Of a stretch of 64,000 nucleotides of DNA, positions 8,942 to 16,905 are shown in pieces. The position numbers were made by a program, and so were the translations under genes. This DNA is from Simplicispira suum (GTDB lineage: Bacteria > Pseudomonadota > Gammaproteobacteria > Burkholderiales > Burkholderiaceae_C): contig NZ_CP027669.1 in assembly GCF_003008595.1 (NCBI RefSeq), positions 1,550,001-1,614,000 of the forward strand, given 5' to 3'. Under the pieces are notes generated by a model. That model did not search any database and was not told the origin of the DNA. It saw only the letters and a program-made list of their open reading frames with translations. Each line of letters begins with the position of its first letter. Within the stretch, counting starts at the first letter, position 1.

Positions 8942-9790
8942 ATGCAGATTGCCCCTTCCGGCGCAGCCGGTCCCTTGCTGGAAGTCGACGGCCTGACGCT
9001 GGCCTTCGGCGGCGTGCGCGCACTGAGCGGCGTGGGCTTTGCCGTGCAGCCCGGCAGCATCACGGCCGTGATCGGCCCCAACGGCGCCGGCAAGACTTCG
9101 CTCTTCAACACGATTTCGGGTTTCTACCGACCCAGTGCTGGCTCTGTACGCTTTTGCGGCAAAGACATCACCCGCCTGCCAGCGCCCAGGCGCGCAGCGC
9201 TCGGGCTGGGGCGCAGTTTTCAGAACATCGCGCTGTTTCGCGGCATGACGGTGCTCGACAACATCAAGCTCGGCCGACATGCGCACCTCAAGACCAATGT
9301 GCTCGACGCGCTGTTCTATATGGGCCGCGCGCGGCGTGAGGAAGCCGAGCTGCGCGCCGACATCGAGGAACGCATCATCGACTTCCTGGAAATCGACCAC
9401 ATCCGCCACGCCAGCGTGGCCGCCTTGCCCTACGGCCTGCAAAAGCGCGTCGAGATGGCGCGGGCCTTGGCCATGCAGCCGCAGATCCTGATGCTGGACG
9501 AGCCCGTCGCCGGCATGAACCGCGAAGAGACCGAAGACATGGCGCGCTTCATCCTCGACGTGCGCGCCGAATGGGGCGTGACGGTGCTGATGGTCGAGCA
9601 CGACATGGGCATGGTGATGGACCTGTCCGACCATGTGGTGGTGCTCAACTTCGGCGAGGTGATCGCCCAGGGGGCTCCCGCCCAGGTGCAGCGCGACCCC
9701 GAGGTGGTGCGCGCCTACCTCGGCTCGGGCGACGTGGGCGACCTGCGCCGGCGCTTTCACGGCCCAGCCGCCGGGGAGAAAGTCGCGTGA
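8942..9790 (+). CDS. livG: Branched-chain-amino-acid-type ABC transporter ATP-binding protein LivG
   Basis: A 282-residue ABC ATPase with Walker A GPNGAGKT near residue 43, an LPYGLQKRVEMARAL signature region, Walker B ILMLDEPVAGMN and the switch EHDMG. It has the extended insertion typical of LivG rather than LivF. It overlaps livH at GTGA, so the two are translationally coupled. Together with livH, livM, livK and livF it makes a complete HAAT-family importer. Because the operon also encodes an acyl-CoA synthetase and an enoyl-CoA hydratase, the substrate may be an organic or aromatic acid rather than an amino acid. Confidence 0.9.
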   Translation: MQIAPSGAAGPLLEVDGLTLAFGGVRALSGVGFAVQPGSITAVIGPNGAGKTSLFNTISGFYRPSAGSVRFCGKDITRLPAPRRAALGLGRSFQNIALFRGMTVLDNIKLGRHAHLKTNVLDALFYMGRARREEAELRADIEERIIDFLEIDHIRHASVAALPYGLQKRVEMARALAMQPQILMLDEPVAGMNREETEDMARFILDVRAEWGVTVLMVEHDMGMVMDLSDHVVVLNFGEVIAQGAPAQVQRDPEVVRAYLGSGDVGDLRRRFHGPAAGEKVA

Positions 9791-10668
9791 TCGACTGGCT
9801 CACCTTGTTCGAAGTCAGCCTCACAGGGCTGGCGAGCGGCGGCCTCTACGCGCTGGCGGCGCTGGCGTTCGTGATGGTCTACAAGGGCACGCGCGTGGTC
9901 AACCTGGCGATCGGCGAAATGTTGATGGCCGGCGCCTACCTGTTCTTCACCTTCGCCGCCATGTTCGCGCTGCCGATCTGGCTGGCGATTCCGGCGGCGG
10001 TGCTCGCCGCCGGCGTCTTGGGCGGCGTGATCGAGCGCACCATGATTCGCCCCCTGCTGGGCGAGCCGCCGATTTCGGTGTTCATGGTCACCATTGGCCT
10101 GGGGTCGGTGCTGGTCGGTCTGGTGGAGGTGATCTGGAGCGCTGACCAGAAACGCCTGCCCGACTTTCTGCCTGACGACCCGATCATGGTGGGCGAAGCC
10201 TTTCTTTCGCCCAAGGTGTTCTGGGGCGCGGTGATCGCCGCCGTGTTCATCGCCGCCGTGCTGCTGCTGTTTCGCTTCTGGCGCGGCGGCGTGGCGCTGC
10301 GCGCCACCGCCAGCGACCAGGCGGCGGCCTACTCGGTCGGCATCAACGTGCCGCGCGTGTTCTCGCTCTCCTGGGTGGTCGGCGCCATGATTGCGGCGGT
10401 CTCCGGGATCATCGTCGGCTCGATTGGCGGCATCTCGTCTGCCATGGGCGTGTTCGGCCTGTCGGTGCTGGTCGTCGTCATCGTCGGCGGTCTGGACAGC
10501 GTGCTCGGCGCGCTGGTCGCAGGCCTGCTGATCGGCGTCATCGAGGCGGTTGCGGGCTTTTACCTGGGCGGCGAATACAAGCTGCTCGCCACCTTCATCG
10601 TGCTGGTCGCCGTCCTCATGCTGCGCCCCTACGGTCTCTTTGGCACCCACGAAATAGAGAGGCTGTAG
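9787..10668 (+). CDS. livH: ABC transporter permease LivH
   Basis: A 293-residue inner-membrane permease beginning at a GTG that overlaps the livG stop. About eight hydrophobic segments are present, with the family motifs GLASGGLYALAALAFVMVYK at the N-terminus and NLAIGEMLMAGAYLFF soon after, and the coupling segment RATASDQAAAYSVGINVPRV. It is followed directly by livM with no gap. It forms half of the membrane channel with LivM. Confidence 0.92.
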   Translation: MIDWLTLFEVSLTGLASGGLYALAALAFVMVYKGTRVVNLAIGEMLMAGAYLFFTFAAMFALPIWLAIPAAVLAAGVLGGVIERTMIRPLLGEPPISVFMVTIGLGSVLVGLVEVIWSADQKRLPDFLPDDPIMVGEAFLSPKVFWGAVIAAVFIAAVLLLFRFWRGGVALRATASDQAAAYSVGINVPRVFSLSWVVGAMIAAVSGIIVGSIGGISSAMGVFGLSVLVVVIVGGLDSVLGALVAGLLIGVIEAVAGFYLGGEYKLLATFIVLVAVLMLRPYGLFGTHEIERL

Positions 10669-11706
10669 ATGCGCATTGGAACTCTCAAAGAAACCTACCT
10701 GGGCGACGCGGCGCTGTTTGACTCGCGCACGCAAAAGGGCTGGCTCATCGTGCTGGCCGCAGCGCTGGTGCTGTTCCCGTTCTTTGCCGGCAGCTACTGG
10801 CTCTACCTGGCCTGCTTGGTCGCGATCAACGTTGCCAGCGCCAGCGGTCTCAACATCCTCACCGGATACACGGGGCTCGTGAGCCTGGGGCAGGCGGCCT
10901 TCATGGGGCTGGGCGCCTATACCGTCGCAGTGCTGGAGATTCGGCTGGGCACGCCCTTCCTGCTCAACCTTCTGGCCGGTGGCTTCGTCGCCATGCTCGG
11001 CGGCCTGGTGGTGGGCATTCCGTCGCTGCGGGTCAAGGGGCTGTACCTGGCCATCGTCACCATTGCCGCATCGTTCATCGCGCATTTCCTGTTTGCCAAT
11101 TTCGATCTCACGGGGGGCACCGCGGGGCTTACGGTGCCGCCAGCGCAAATCTTCGGCCTGCAGCTCGACACCTCGTTCAAGCTGTACTGGCTGATCGTGC
11201 CGATCACCGCGCTCATGCTGCTCGGCTCGGCCAACCTGTTTCGCACGCGCATCGGCCGCGCCTTTATCGCCATCCGCGACCGCGACATTTCGGCCGAGGT
11301 GCTGGGCATTCCGCTGCTGCGCACCAAGCTGCTGTCGTTTGGGCTCTCGTCCTTCTACGCCGGCGTGGCGGGCGGGCTGTTTGCCTACTTCTTTCGCGTG
11401 ATCACGCCCGAGAGTTTTCCGCTGTCGATGTCGATCTTCTTCCTGGCCGCCATCATCGTCGGCGGCATGGGCACGCAGCTCGGCGCCGTGCTGGGCGCGA
11501 CCTTCATGACGCTGGTGCCCGAGGCCCTCAAGCTGATCGTCGACATCATGCCCGGCGGGGCTTCGTTCACGGTGTTTCTCTCGCCGGTGCGAACCATCGT
11601 ATTTGGCCTTTTGATCATCGGATTTCTCGTATTCGAGCCGCAGGGGCTCGCTGAAGTGTGGCGGCGCATTCGCCGCTTTTTCCACCTGTGGCCATTTCGT
11701 ACTTAA
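10669..11706 (+). CDS. livM: ABC transporter permease LivM
   Basis: A 345-residue permease starting at the base after the livH stop codon. The conserved LivM segments are seen: NVASASGLNILTGYTGLVSL and GQAAFMGLGAYTVAVLE near residues 50-90, VKGLYLAIVTIA, and the ATPase-coupling loop AIRDRDISAEVLGIPLLRTK. It has about ten membrane segments and pairs with LivH. Confidence 0.93.
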   Translation: MRIGTLKETYLGDAALFDSRTQKGWLIVLAAALVLFPFFAGSYWLYLACLVAINVASASGLNILTGYTGLVSLGQAAFMGLGAYTVAVLEIRLGTPFLLNLLAGGFVAMLGGLVVGIPSLRVKGLYLAIVTIAASFIAHFLFANFDLTGGTAGLTVPPAQIFGLQLDTSFKLYWLIVPITALMLLGSANLFRTRIGRAFIAIRDRDISAEVLGIPLLRTKLLSFGLSSFYAGVAGGLFAYFFRVITPESFPLSMSIFFLAAIIVGGMGTQLGAVLGATFMTLVPEALKLIVDIMPGGASFTVFLSPVRTIVFGLLIIGFLVFEPQGLAEVWRRIRRFFHLWPFRT

Positions 11707-11749
11707 GGTACCTGAAGCACTGGCCACCCCCATGCAAGGAGACACGCAC

Positions 11750-12943
11750 ATGACCGACCGCAACTTCAACCCCAACCCATACTCCGCGCGCCGCCGCAGC
11801 CTGCTGCTCGCCGCTGGCGCAAGCCTGGCCGCACCGTTTGCCGCGCACGCCCAGGCCGGTGGCGAGGACATCGTCATCGGCGGCTCGATTCCCATGACCG
11901 GTGTGTTCGCCTTTGCCGGCATCGGCATCGATGCGGGCATGAAGGACTACGTGAAGATGGTCAACGACGCCGGCGGCATCAAGGGCCGCAAGATCCGCTA
12001 CGTGCCGGAAGACACCGGCTACAAGGTGGATGTGTCGGTGGCGGCGTTCAAAAAGATCACCAGCCAGAACAAGGTGAACCTTTACTACGGCGACTCGACC
12101 GGCTTTGCCAAGACCATCAACTCCGAACTCGACCGCAACGGCAACATCCTGATGGCCGGCGCGTCGTTTGCCACCGAGCTGAACGACCCGAAAAAGTACC
12201 CGCACCAGTTCCTGGTCGGCCCCGACTACACCGAGATGTTCGGCATTTTGCTCAATCACATTGCCAAGGAGAAACCGGGTGCCAAGGTCGCTTTCGTGTA
12301 CTCTGACTCCGAGTTCGGCCGCGACCCGATCGACGAGAGCGAGGCCCTTGCCAAGAAGCTCGGTCTCTCGGTGCCCGTGAAAATCATGACGCCCGCCGGC
12401 AGCGTGGACGTCTCCACCGAAGTCATCAAGCTGCGCCGCGCCGCGCCCGACTACACCATCTTCCACGGCTACATCCTGGCGCCCATCCCTGAGTTCATCA
12501 CCCAGGGCAAGCAGCAGGGCATGAAGAGCAAGTGGATGGGCACCTTCTGGACCATGGACAGCTCCACCGTCATGAAGATGGGCGAGGCCGGCGAAGGCTT
12601 CATGGGCGTCATGCCCTACCGCTACTACTACGACACCGAAAAGGCGCCCATGCTGGAGAAAATCCGCGCGCTGCATGCGGACTACCAGAGCACCGCCTAC
12701 ATCCAGGGCTTTCTCGCCGCCATGCTGTTCGTCGAATCGGCCAAGCGCACGCTGGAAGCGGGCAAACCGCTCAATGGCGACAACCTCAAGGCTGCGCTCA
12801 ATTCGATCAAGGACTTCGATACCGGCGGCCTGATCGGCGTGCCAATCACCATCACGGGCAACTCGATTCCGGTCGGGCGCGTCTACAAGGCCGACATGAA
12901 GGCGCAGAAGATGGTGCCGGCGTCCGATTGGATCAAGCTATGA
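11750..12943 (+). CDS. livK: Periplasmic substrate-binding protein of the Liv-type ABC transporter
   Basis: A 397-residue periplasmic binding protein. The N-terminus ARRRSLLLAAGASLAAPF followed by AAHAQA looks like a Sec or possibly Tat signal peptide (paired arginines) with cleavage after AHA. The mature part has the type I binding fold (IVIGGSIPMTGVFAFAGIGI onwards). The start at 11750 is preceded by AAGGAG. The specificity is unknown; the linked CoA-ligase suggests a carboxylate. A GC-rich dispersed repeat lies directly after its stop codon, before livF. Confidence 0.9.
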   Translation: MTDRNFNPNPYSARRRSLLLAAGASLAAPFAAHAQAGGEDIVIGGSIPMTGVFAFAGIGIDAGMKDYVKMVNDAGGIKGRKIRYVPEDTGYKVDVSVAAFKKITSQNKVNLYYGDSTGFAKTINSELDRNGNILMAGASFATELNDPKKYPHQFLVGPDYTEMFGILLNHIAKEKPGAKVAFVYSDSEFGRDPIDESEALAKKLGLSVPVKIMTPAGSVDVSTEVIKLRRAAPDYTIFHGYILAPIPEFITQGKQQGMKSKWMGTFWTMDSSTVMKMGEAGEGFMGVMPYRYYYDTEKAPMLEKIRALHADYQSTAYIQGFLAAMLFVESAKRTLEAGKPLNGDNLKAALNSIKDFDTGGLIGVPITITGNSIPVGRVYKADMKAQKMVPASDWIKL

Positions 12944-13064
12944 ACTCCCCCCTGAGGCGCTGCGCGCCTTCCCCCCTCTCTCGCAACGCTGCGCGCTGCG
13001 GGAGGGGGGACGACGCCCTCGCCGCGGGGCGGCCCTTGCTTGGCGTCCGCTGGTGTTGGCCGCG
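12944..13064. repeat. GC-rich composite intergenic repeat, copy A
   Basis: The block ACTCCCCCCTGAGGCGCTGC, CGCCTTCCCCCCTCTCTCGC and the downstream GCGGGAGGGGGGACG and GCGGGGCGGCCCTTGC parts recur after livF and, as a longer relative, after dnaN and yidC. It fills most of the livK-livF gap, inside what should be one transcript, and contains an inverted repeat (CCCCCCTCTC against GGGAGGGGGG). Confidence 0.8.
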
Positions 13065-13133
13065 CCAGTTGCCCACGCTGTGCCAAATGCTGCGACTGCG
13101 GGCAGCGCTCTGAGGCCCCTTGAGCCAGACACC

Positions 13134-13964
13134 ATGACCCAACCCGCCCCCGACAACGTCCTCGAAATCAACAACATCGAGGTCGTCTACAACAAGGTCG
13201 TGCAGGCGCTGCGCGGGCTCTCGCTCGTGGTGCCGCGCGGGCAGATCGTGGCGCTCTTGGGCAGCAATGGCGCGGGCAAATCGACCACGCTCAAGGCGGT
13301 GTCGGGTTTGCTGGCGCTTGAGCGCGGCGAGGTGGAAAGCGGCAGCATCGTCTTCAAAGGCGCGCCCACGGCCGGGCGTACGCCGCACGCGCTGGTGCGC
13401 GCCGGCCTGTTCCATGTGATGGAAGGGCGCCGCGTGTTTGAGGACCTTACGGTGGAAGAAAACCTGGTGGCTGCCACCTACGCCCTGACAGGCCGCAAGG
13501 GCGCGGGTGGCGCCAAGGCCGATTTCGATACCGTCTACGAATACTTTCCCCGCCTGCACGAACGGCGCAAAGGCTTGGCGGGGTATCTGTCGGGCGGCGA
13601 ACAGCAGATGCTGGCGATTGGCCGCGCGCTAATTGCTGCGCCGGGGCTGATCTTGCTGGACGAACCCTCGCTGGGTCTGTCCCCCAAGCTGGTGGAGGAC
13701 ATCTTCGGCATCATCGCCCGCATCAATGCCGAGCGCGGCACCTCCATGCTGCTGGTGGAGCAAAACGCCACCGTCGCGCTGGCCGTGGCGCACACCGGCT
13801 ACATCATGGAAAACGGCAAGATCGTGATCGACGGCCCGGCCGAGCGCCTGGCCAGCGACCCCGACGTGCGCGAGTTTTACCTGGGCATGGGCGGCGAGGG
13901 CGATGGCGCCAAGAGCTTCAAGAACATCAAGCACTACAAGCGCAGAAAAAGGTGGTTGTCGTGA
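13134..13964 (+). CDS. livF: ABC transporter ATP-binding protein LivF
   Basis: A 276-residue ABC ATPase with Walker A GSNGAGKST, signature YLSGGEQQMLAIGRAL, Walker B LILLDEPSLGLSP and switch VEQNA. It is about 40 residues longer than the usual LivF because of a C-terminal tail, GDGAKSFKNIKHYKRRKRW, that is strongly basic. The start at 13134 follows the GC-rich repeat. It partners LivG on the LivHM permease. The role of the tail is unknown; binding to membrane or to the neighbouring acyl-CoA synthetase are possibilities only. Confidence 0.92.
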   Translation: MTQPAPDNVLEINNIEVVYNKVVQALRGLSLVVPRGQIVALLGSNGAGKSTTLKAVSGLLALERGEVESGSIVFKGAPTAGRTPHALVRAGLFHVMEGRRVFEDLTVEENLVAATYALTGRKGAGGAKADFDTVYEYFPRLHERRKGLAGYLSGGEQQMLAIGRALIAAPGLILLDEPSLGLSPKLVEDIFGIIARINAERGTSMLLVEQNATVALAVAHTGYIMENGKIVIDGPAERLASDPDVREFYLGMGGEGDGAKSFKNIKHYKRRKRWLS

Positions 13965-14107
13965 GAGAACTCCCCCCTGAGGCGCTGCGCGCCTTCCCCC
14001 CTCTCTCGCCTCGCTGCGCGATGCGGGAAGGGGGACGCCGCCAGTGCTGCGGGGCGGCCCTTGCGCGGCGGCCCTGGCTTGGTGCAGTGCCGGTGCATAC
14101 GCCGCGC
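13965..14107. repeat. GC-rich composite intergenic repeat, copy B
   Basis: Starts a few bases after the livF stop with ACTCCCCCCTGAGGCGCTGC and continues CCTTCCCCCCTCTCTCGC, GCGGGAAGGGGGACG and GCGGGGCGGCCCTTGC, matching copy A over roughly 100 bases. It lies between livF and the acyl-CoA synthetase gene, again within an operon. Confidence 0.8.
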
Positions 14108-14130
14108 CACTTTTGAGTACCGAGATTGAA

Positions 14131-15942
14131 ATGCACGATACCCCGGCCCTGCCTTCGCTGACCTTGCCGCAAATGCTGCGCGAACGCGCCAAGAGCGACG
14201 CGGCGCGCGTGGCCATTCGCCAAAAGGACTTCGGCATCTGGAAGCCCTTTACCTGGGCCGACTACCACCGCCGCGCGAGCGCCTTTGGGTTGGGCCTGTC
14301 TGCGCTGGGCGTGCCCACGGGCGGCCATGTGGGTGTGCTGTCGGAAAACCGCGTCGAATGGGTGCTGGCGCAAATGGGTGCCGGCCTGATCGGCGTGGTC
14401 ACCGTCGGCGTTTACCCGACCAGCCCGAGCAGCGAAGTGGCCTATGTGGTCGGCCATGCCGACATTTCCGTCATGGTCTGCGAAGACCAGGAGCAGACCG
14501 ACAAGCTGCTCGAAGCACGCGCCAGCCTGCCGGCGCTCACCAAGATTGTCGTCATCGAAACCAAGGGCCTGCGCAGCTTCACCGAAGAGGAGCGCGAGCT
14601 CATCACCACCTTTGCCGAGGTCGAGCGCCTGGGCGCGCAATCGGGCCAACAGTCCACCATCGACACGGCTCTGGCCGCGCAGACGCTGGACGACATCGGC
14701 CTCATCATCTACACCTCGGGCTCGACCGGAAAACCCAAGGGCGCCATGCTGTCGTGGCGCAACATTCGCGGCGTGGTGCCAGGCATTGTGGAGCGCCTGC
14801 GCCTGACGCGCGAGTCCAGCCACCTGTCGTACCTGCCGCTGTGCCACGTGGCCGAGCAGATGCTCACCAGCTTTGTTCCGGCCTACCTGGGCTCGCAGGT
14901 GAACTTCGGCGAATCGATTCGCACCGTGCAGGAAGACCTGCGCGAGGTGGCGCCCAGCATCTTCCTCGGCGTGCCGCGCATCTGGGAAAAGATGTACGCC
15001 ACGCTCAGCATCAAGCGCCAGGAAGCAGGCGGCCTGCGCGGCGCGCTGTTTGACCGGGCTCTGGCCGCCTGCGCGCCGCTGGCCGACAAGCCGCGCGCCG
15101 ACTGGAGCCTGGCTGAGCGCGCGCGCTTTGCCTGGCATTACTGGCTGGTGTTTCGCGCGCTGCAGAACTTTTGCGGCCTGCGCCGCGCGCAGGTTGCGCT
15201 CACCGGCGCGGCACCGATTCCACCCGATGTGGTGCGCTTCTTTCGCGTCATCGGCGTGCCGCTGATCGAGGTCTATGGCCTGACCGAATCGAGCGGCATG
15301 GTCACTGGACACCCGATCGACCGCGTCGTCATCGGCACGGTCGGCACGCCCACGGTGGGCGTCGAGCACCGCATTGGCGATCAAGGCGAACTGCAGCTGC
15401 GCGGTGACATGGTGTTTGCCGGCTACTACAAAAACCCCGAGGCCACGGCCGAATCGATTCAGGACGGCTGGCTGCACACCGGCGACGTGGTGCGCGAGGA
15501 ATCGGGCCAGCTCAAGATCGTCGACCGCCTGAAGGACATCATGATCACCGCCGGCGGCAAGAACCTGACGCCGTCCGAGATCGAGAACACCATGAAGGCC
15601 AGCCCTTTCATCAAGGAGTGCATCGTGGTGGCCGACCAGCGCCGCTTCGTCTCTGCCCTGGTGATGATCGACTTTGACACCGTGGCGCAGTGGGCGCAGG
15701 CCCAGCGCATTGCGTTCACGCACTTTCGCTCGCTGGTCGAATTGCCCGAGGTGCGCGCGCTGGTCGAGCACGAGGTTGCGCGCGGCAACGCCAAGCTGGC
15801 GCAGGTGTCGCAGATCCGCAAGTTCCACCTGCTGACCAAGGAGCTCGACCACGACGACGGCGAAGTCACCGCCACCATGAAGGTGCGGCGATCGAGTATC
15901 TACAAGGCCTATGCGGATGAAATCGAGGCCTTGTACGCATGA
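14131..15942 (+). CDS. AMP-dependent long-chain-type acyl-CoA synthetase
   Basis: A 603-residue ANL-superfamily ligase. The P-loop YTSGSTGKPKGAML lies near residue 190, the substrate/adenylate motif VYGLTESSG near 387, the hinge WLHTGDVV and DRLKDIMITAGGKNLTP near 470, as in long-chain acyl-CoA synthetases. It forms an acyl-AMP then an acyl-CoA thioester from a carboxylic acid, ATP and CoA. The start at 14131 was chosen because the upstream frame reads through the dispersed repeat. Linked to liv genes and an enoyl-CoA hydratase, it probably activates the imported acid. The expected catalytic lysine near the C-terminus may be that in TATMKVRRS. Confidence 0.9.
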   Translation: MHDTPALPSLTLPQMLRERAKSDAARVAIRQKDFGIWKPFTWADYHRRASAFGLGLSALGVPTGGHVGVLSENRVEWVLAQMGAGLIGVVTVGVYPTSPSSEVAYVVGHADISVMVCEDQEQTDKLLEARASLPALTKIVVIETKGLRSFTEEERELITTFAEVERLGAQSGQQSTIDTALAAQTLDDIGLIIYTSGSTGKPKGAMLSWRNIRGVVPGIVERLRLTRESSHLSYLPLCHVAEQMLTSFVPAYLGSQVNFGESIRTVQEDLREVAPSIFLGVPRIWEKMYATLSIKRQEAGGLRGALFDRALAACAPLADKPRADWSLAERARFAWHYWLVFRALQNFCGLRRAQVALTGAAPIPPDVVRFFRVIGVPLIEVYGLTESSGMVTGHPIDRVVIGTVGTPTVGVEHRIGDQGELQLRGDMVFAGYYKNPEATAESIQDGWLHTGDVVREESGQLKIVDRLKDIMITAGGKNLTPSEIENTMKASPFIKECIVVADQRRFVSALVMIDFDTVAQWAQAQRIAFTHFRSLVELPEVRALVEHEVARGNAKLAQVSQIRKFHLLTKELDHDDGEVTATMKVRRSSIYKAYADEIEALYA

Positions 15943-15957
15943 TGCAGATTTGGGATT

Positions 15958-16005
15958 AAATAGGCCTTCAGCGCACTGAATACGGGCGCAATCAGCTATA
16001 TATTT
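15958..16005. repeat. Dispersed ~45 bp palindromic repeat, copy 3
   Basis: Reads AAATAGGCCTTCAGCGCAC at one end and GGCGCAATCAGCTATATATT at the other. It ends just before TAGGAG, the ribosome-binding site of the enoyl-CoA hydratase gene. Confidence 0.75.
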
Positions 16006-16015
16006 AGGAGTATTT

Positions 16016-16816
16016 TTGCCCAACGCCACTTCTGTTGCAGCAGACACGCCCCTGCAAGTCACGCGCGAAGGCGCTGTTGCCACGCTGCGCTTCTCGCGCC
16101 CGCAGGCCATGAACGCCATCGACGTGCCGATGGCGCAGGCGCTGCTCAGCACCGTGCAAACGCTGGCCGCCGACCCCAGCGTGCGCGCCGTGGTGCTGTG
16201 CGGCGCCGGCAAGGCCTTCATGGCCGGAGGCGATCTGGCGACGCTGCGCGCCGACCCGGTGCAGGGTGCGGCTGATCTGCTCGGGCCGCTCAACGCCGCC
16301 GTGCAGGTGCTCGCCAACATGAACGCGCCTGTGATCGCCAAAGTCCACGGCGCGGCCGCCGGCGCAGGCCTGGCGCTGATGCTGCAGGCCGACTTTGTCA
16401 TCGCCGCTGAAGGCACACGCTTCAACCTCGCCTACATCAACCTGGGTACCAGTTGCGACGTCGGCGCCTCCTGGGCCCTGCCGCGTCTGGTCGGCCTGCG
16501 CCATGCGCTCGAAATTGCACTGCTGGGCGATACGCTCACCACGTCCGACGCGCTGCGCCTGGGCCTGGTCAACCGCGTGGTTCCGGCGCAGCACCTCGAT
16601 GAAGCCTCGGCCACCCTCGTCGACCGCCTGGCCAACGGCCCCACGCTGGCCTACGGCGCCATGAAACGGCTGATGCGCGCCTCGTTTGACCGCGATCTGG
16701 ACACCCAGCTCATTGCCGAGACGGCCGCCTTTGCCGGCTGCGCCGCGACCCAGGACATGCGCGCGGGGATTGAAGCGTTTTTTGCCAAGCAACCCGCGCG
16801 CTTCGAAGGACGCTGA
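16016..16816 (+). CDS. Enoyl-CoA hydratase/isomerase family protein
   Basis: A 266-residue crotonase-fold protein. The first oxyanion-hole region is AFMAGGDLATL near residue 65 and the second VHGAAAGAGLALMLQADFVIA near 110. Where classical hydratases have two glutamates (PE and the following E), this protein reads AYINLGTSCDVGASWALPRL, the pattern seen in isomerase-type members such as PaaG, with an Asp in place. It may therefore be an isomerase rather than a hydratase. The start is a TTG at 16016, supported by TAGGAG five to ten bases upstream and by the lack of a better codon. It closes the liv/acyl-CoA synthetase operon. Confidence 0.85.
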   Translation: MPNATSVAADTPLQVTREGAVATLRFSRPQAMNAIDVPMAQALLSTVQTLAADPSVRAVVLCGAGKAFMAGGDLATLRADPVQGAADLLGPLNAAVQVLANMNAPVIAKVHGAAAGAGLALMLQADFVIAAEGTRFNLAYINLGTSCDVGASWALPRLVGLRHALEIALLGDTLTTSDALRLGLVNRVVPAQHLDEASATLVDRLANGPTLAYGAMKRLMRASFDRDLDTQLIAETAAFAGCAATQDMRAGIEAFFAKQPARFEGR

Positions 16817-16905
16817 CGTAGCGCGCCCCATGGCGCTTCCCATGGGCGGGGATGGGCTCGCGTATTCGCTGAGCGCGGCGCCTGCATCCGGGGAACAATC
16901 CGGCC

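Noticed and set aside
9757..11940. A 727-codon open frame on the minus strand over livH and livM
   Set aside because: It is Asp/His/Glu/Arg-rich low-complexity sequence opposite two well-conserved permease genes.
13927..16425. An 832-codon open frame on the minus strand over the acyl-CoA synthetase and crotonase genes
   Set aside because: The plus-strand genes have full active-site motifs. The antisense frame has none and is a product of high GC.
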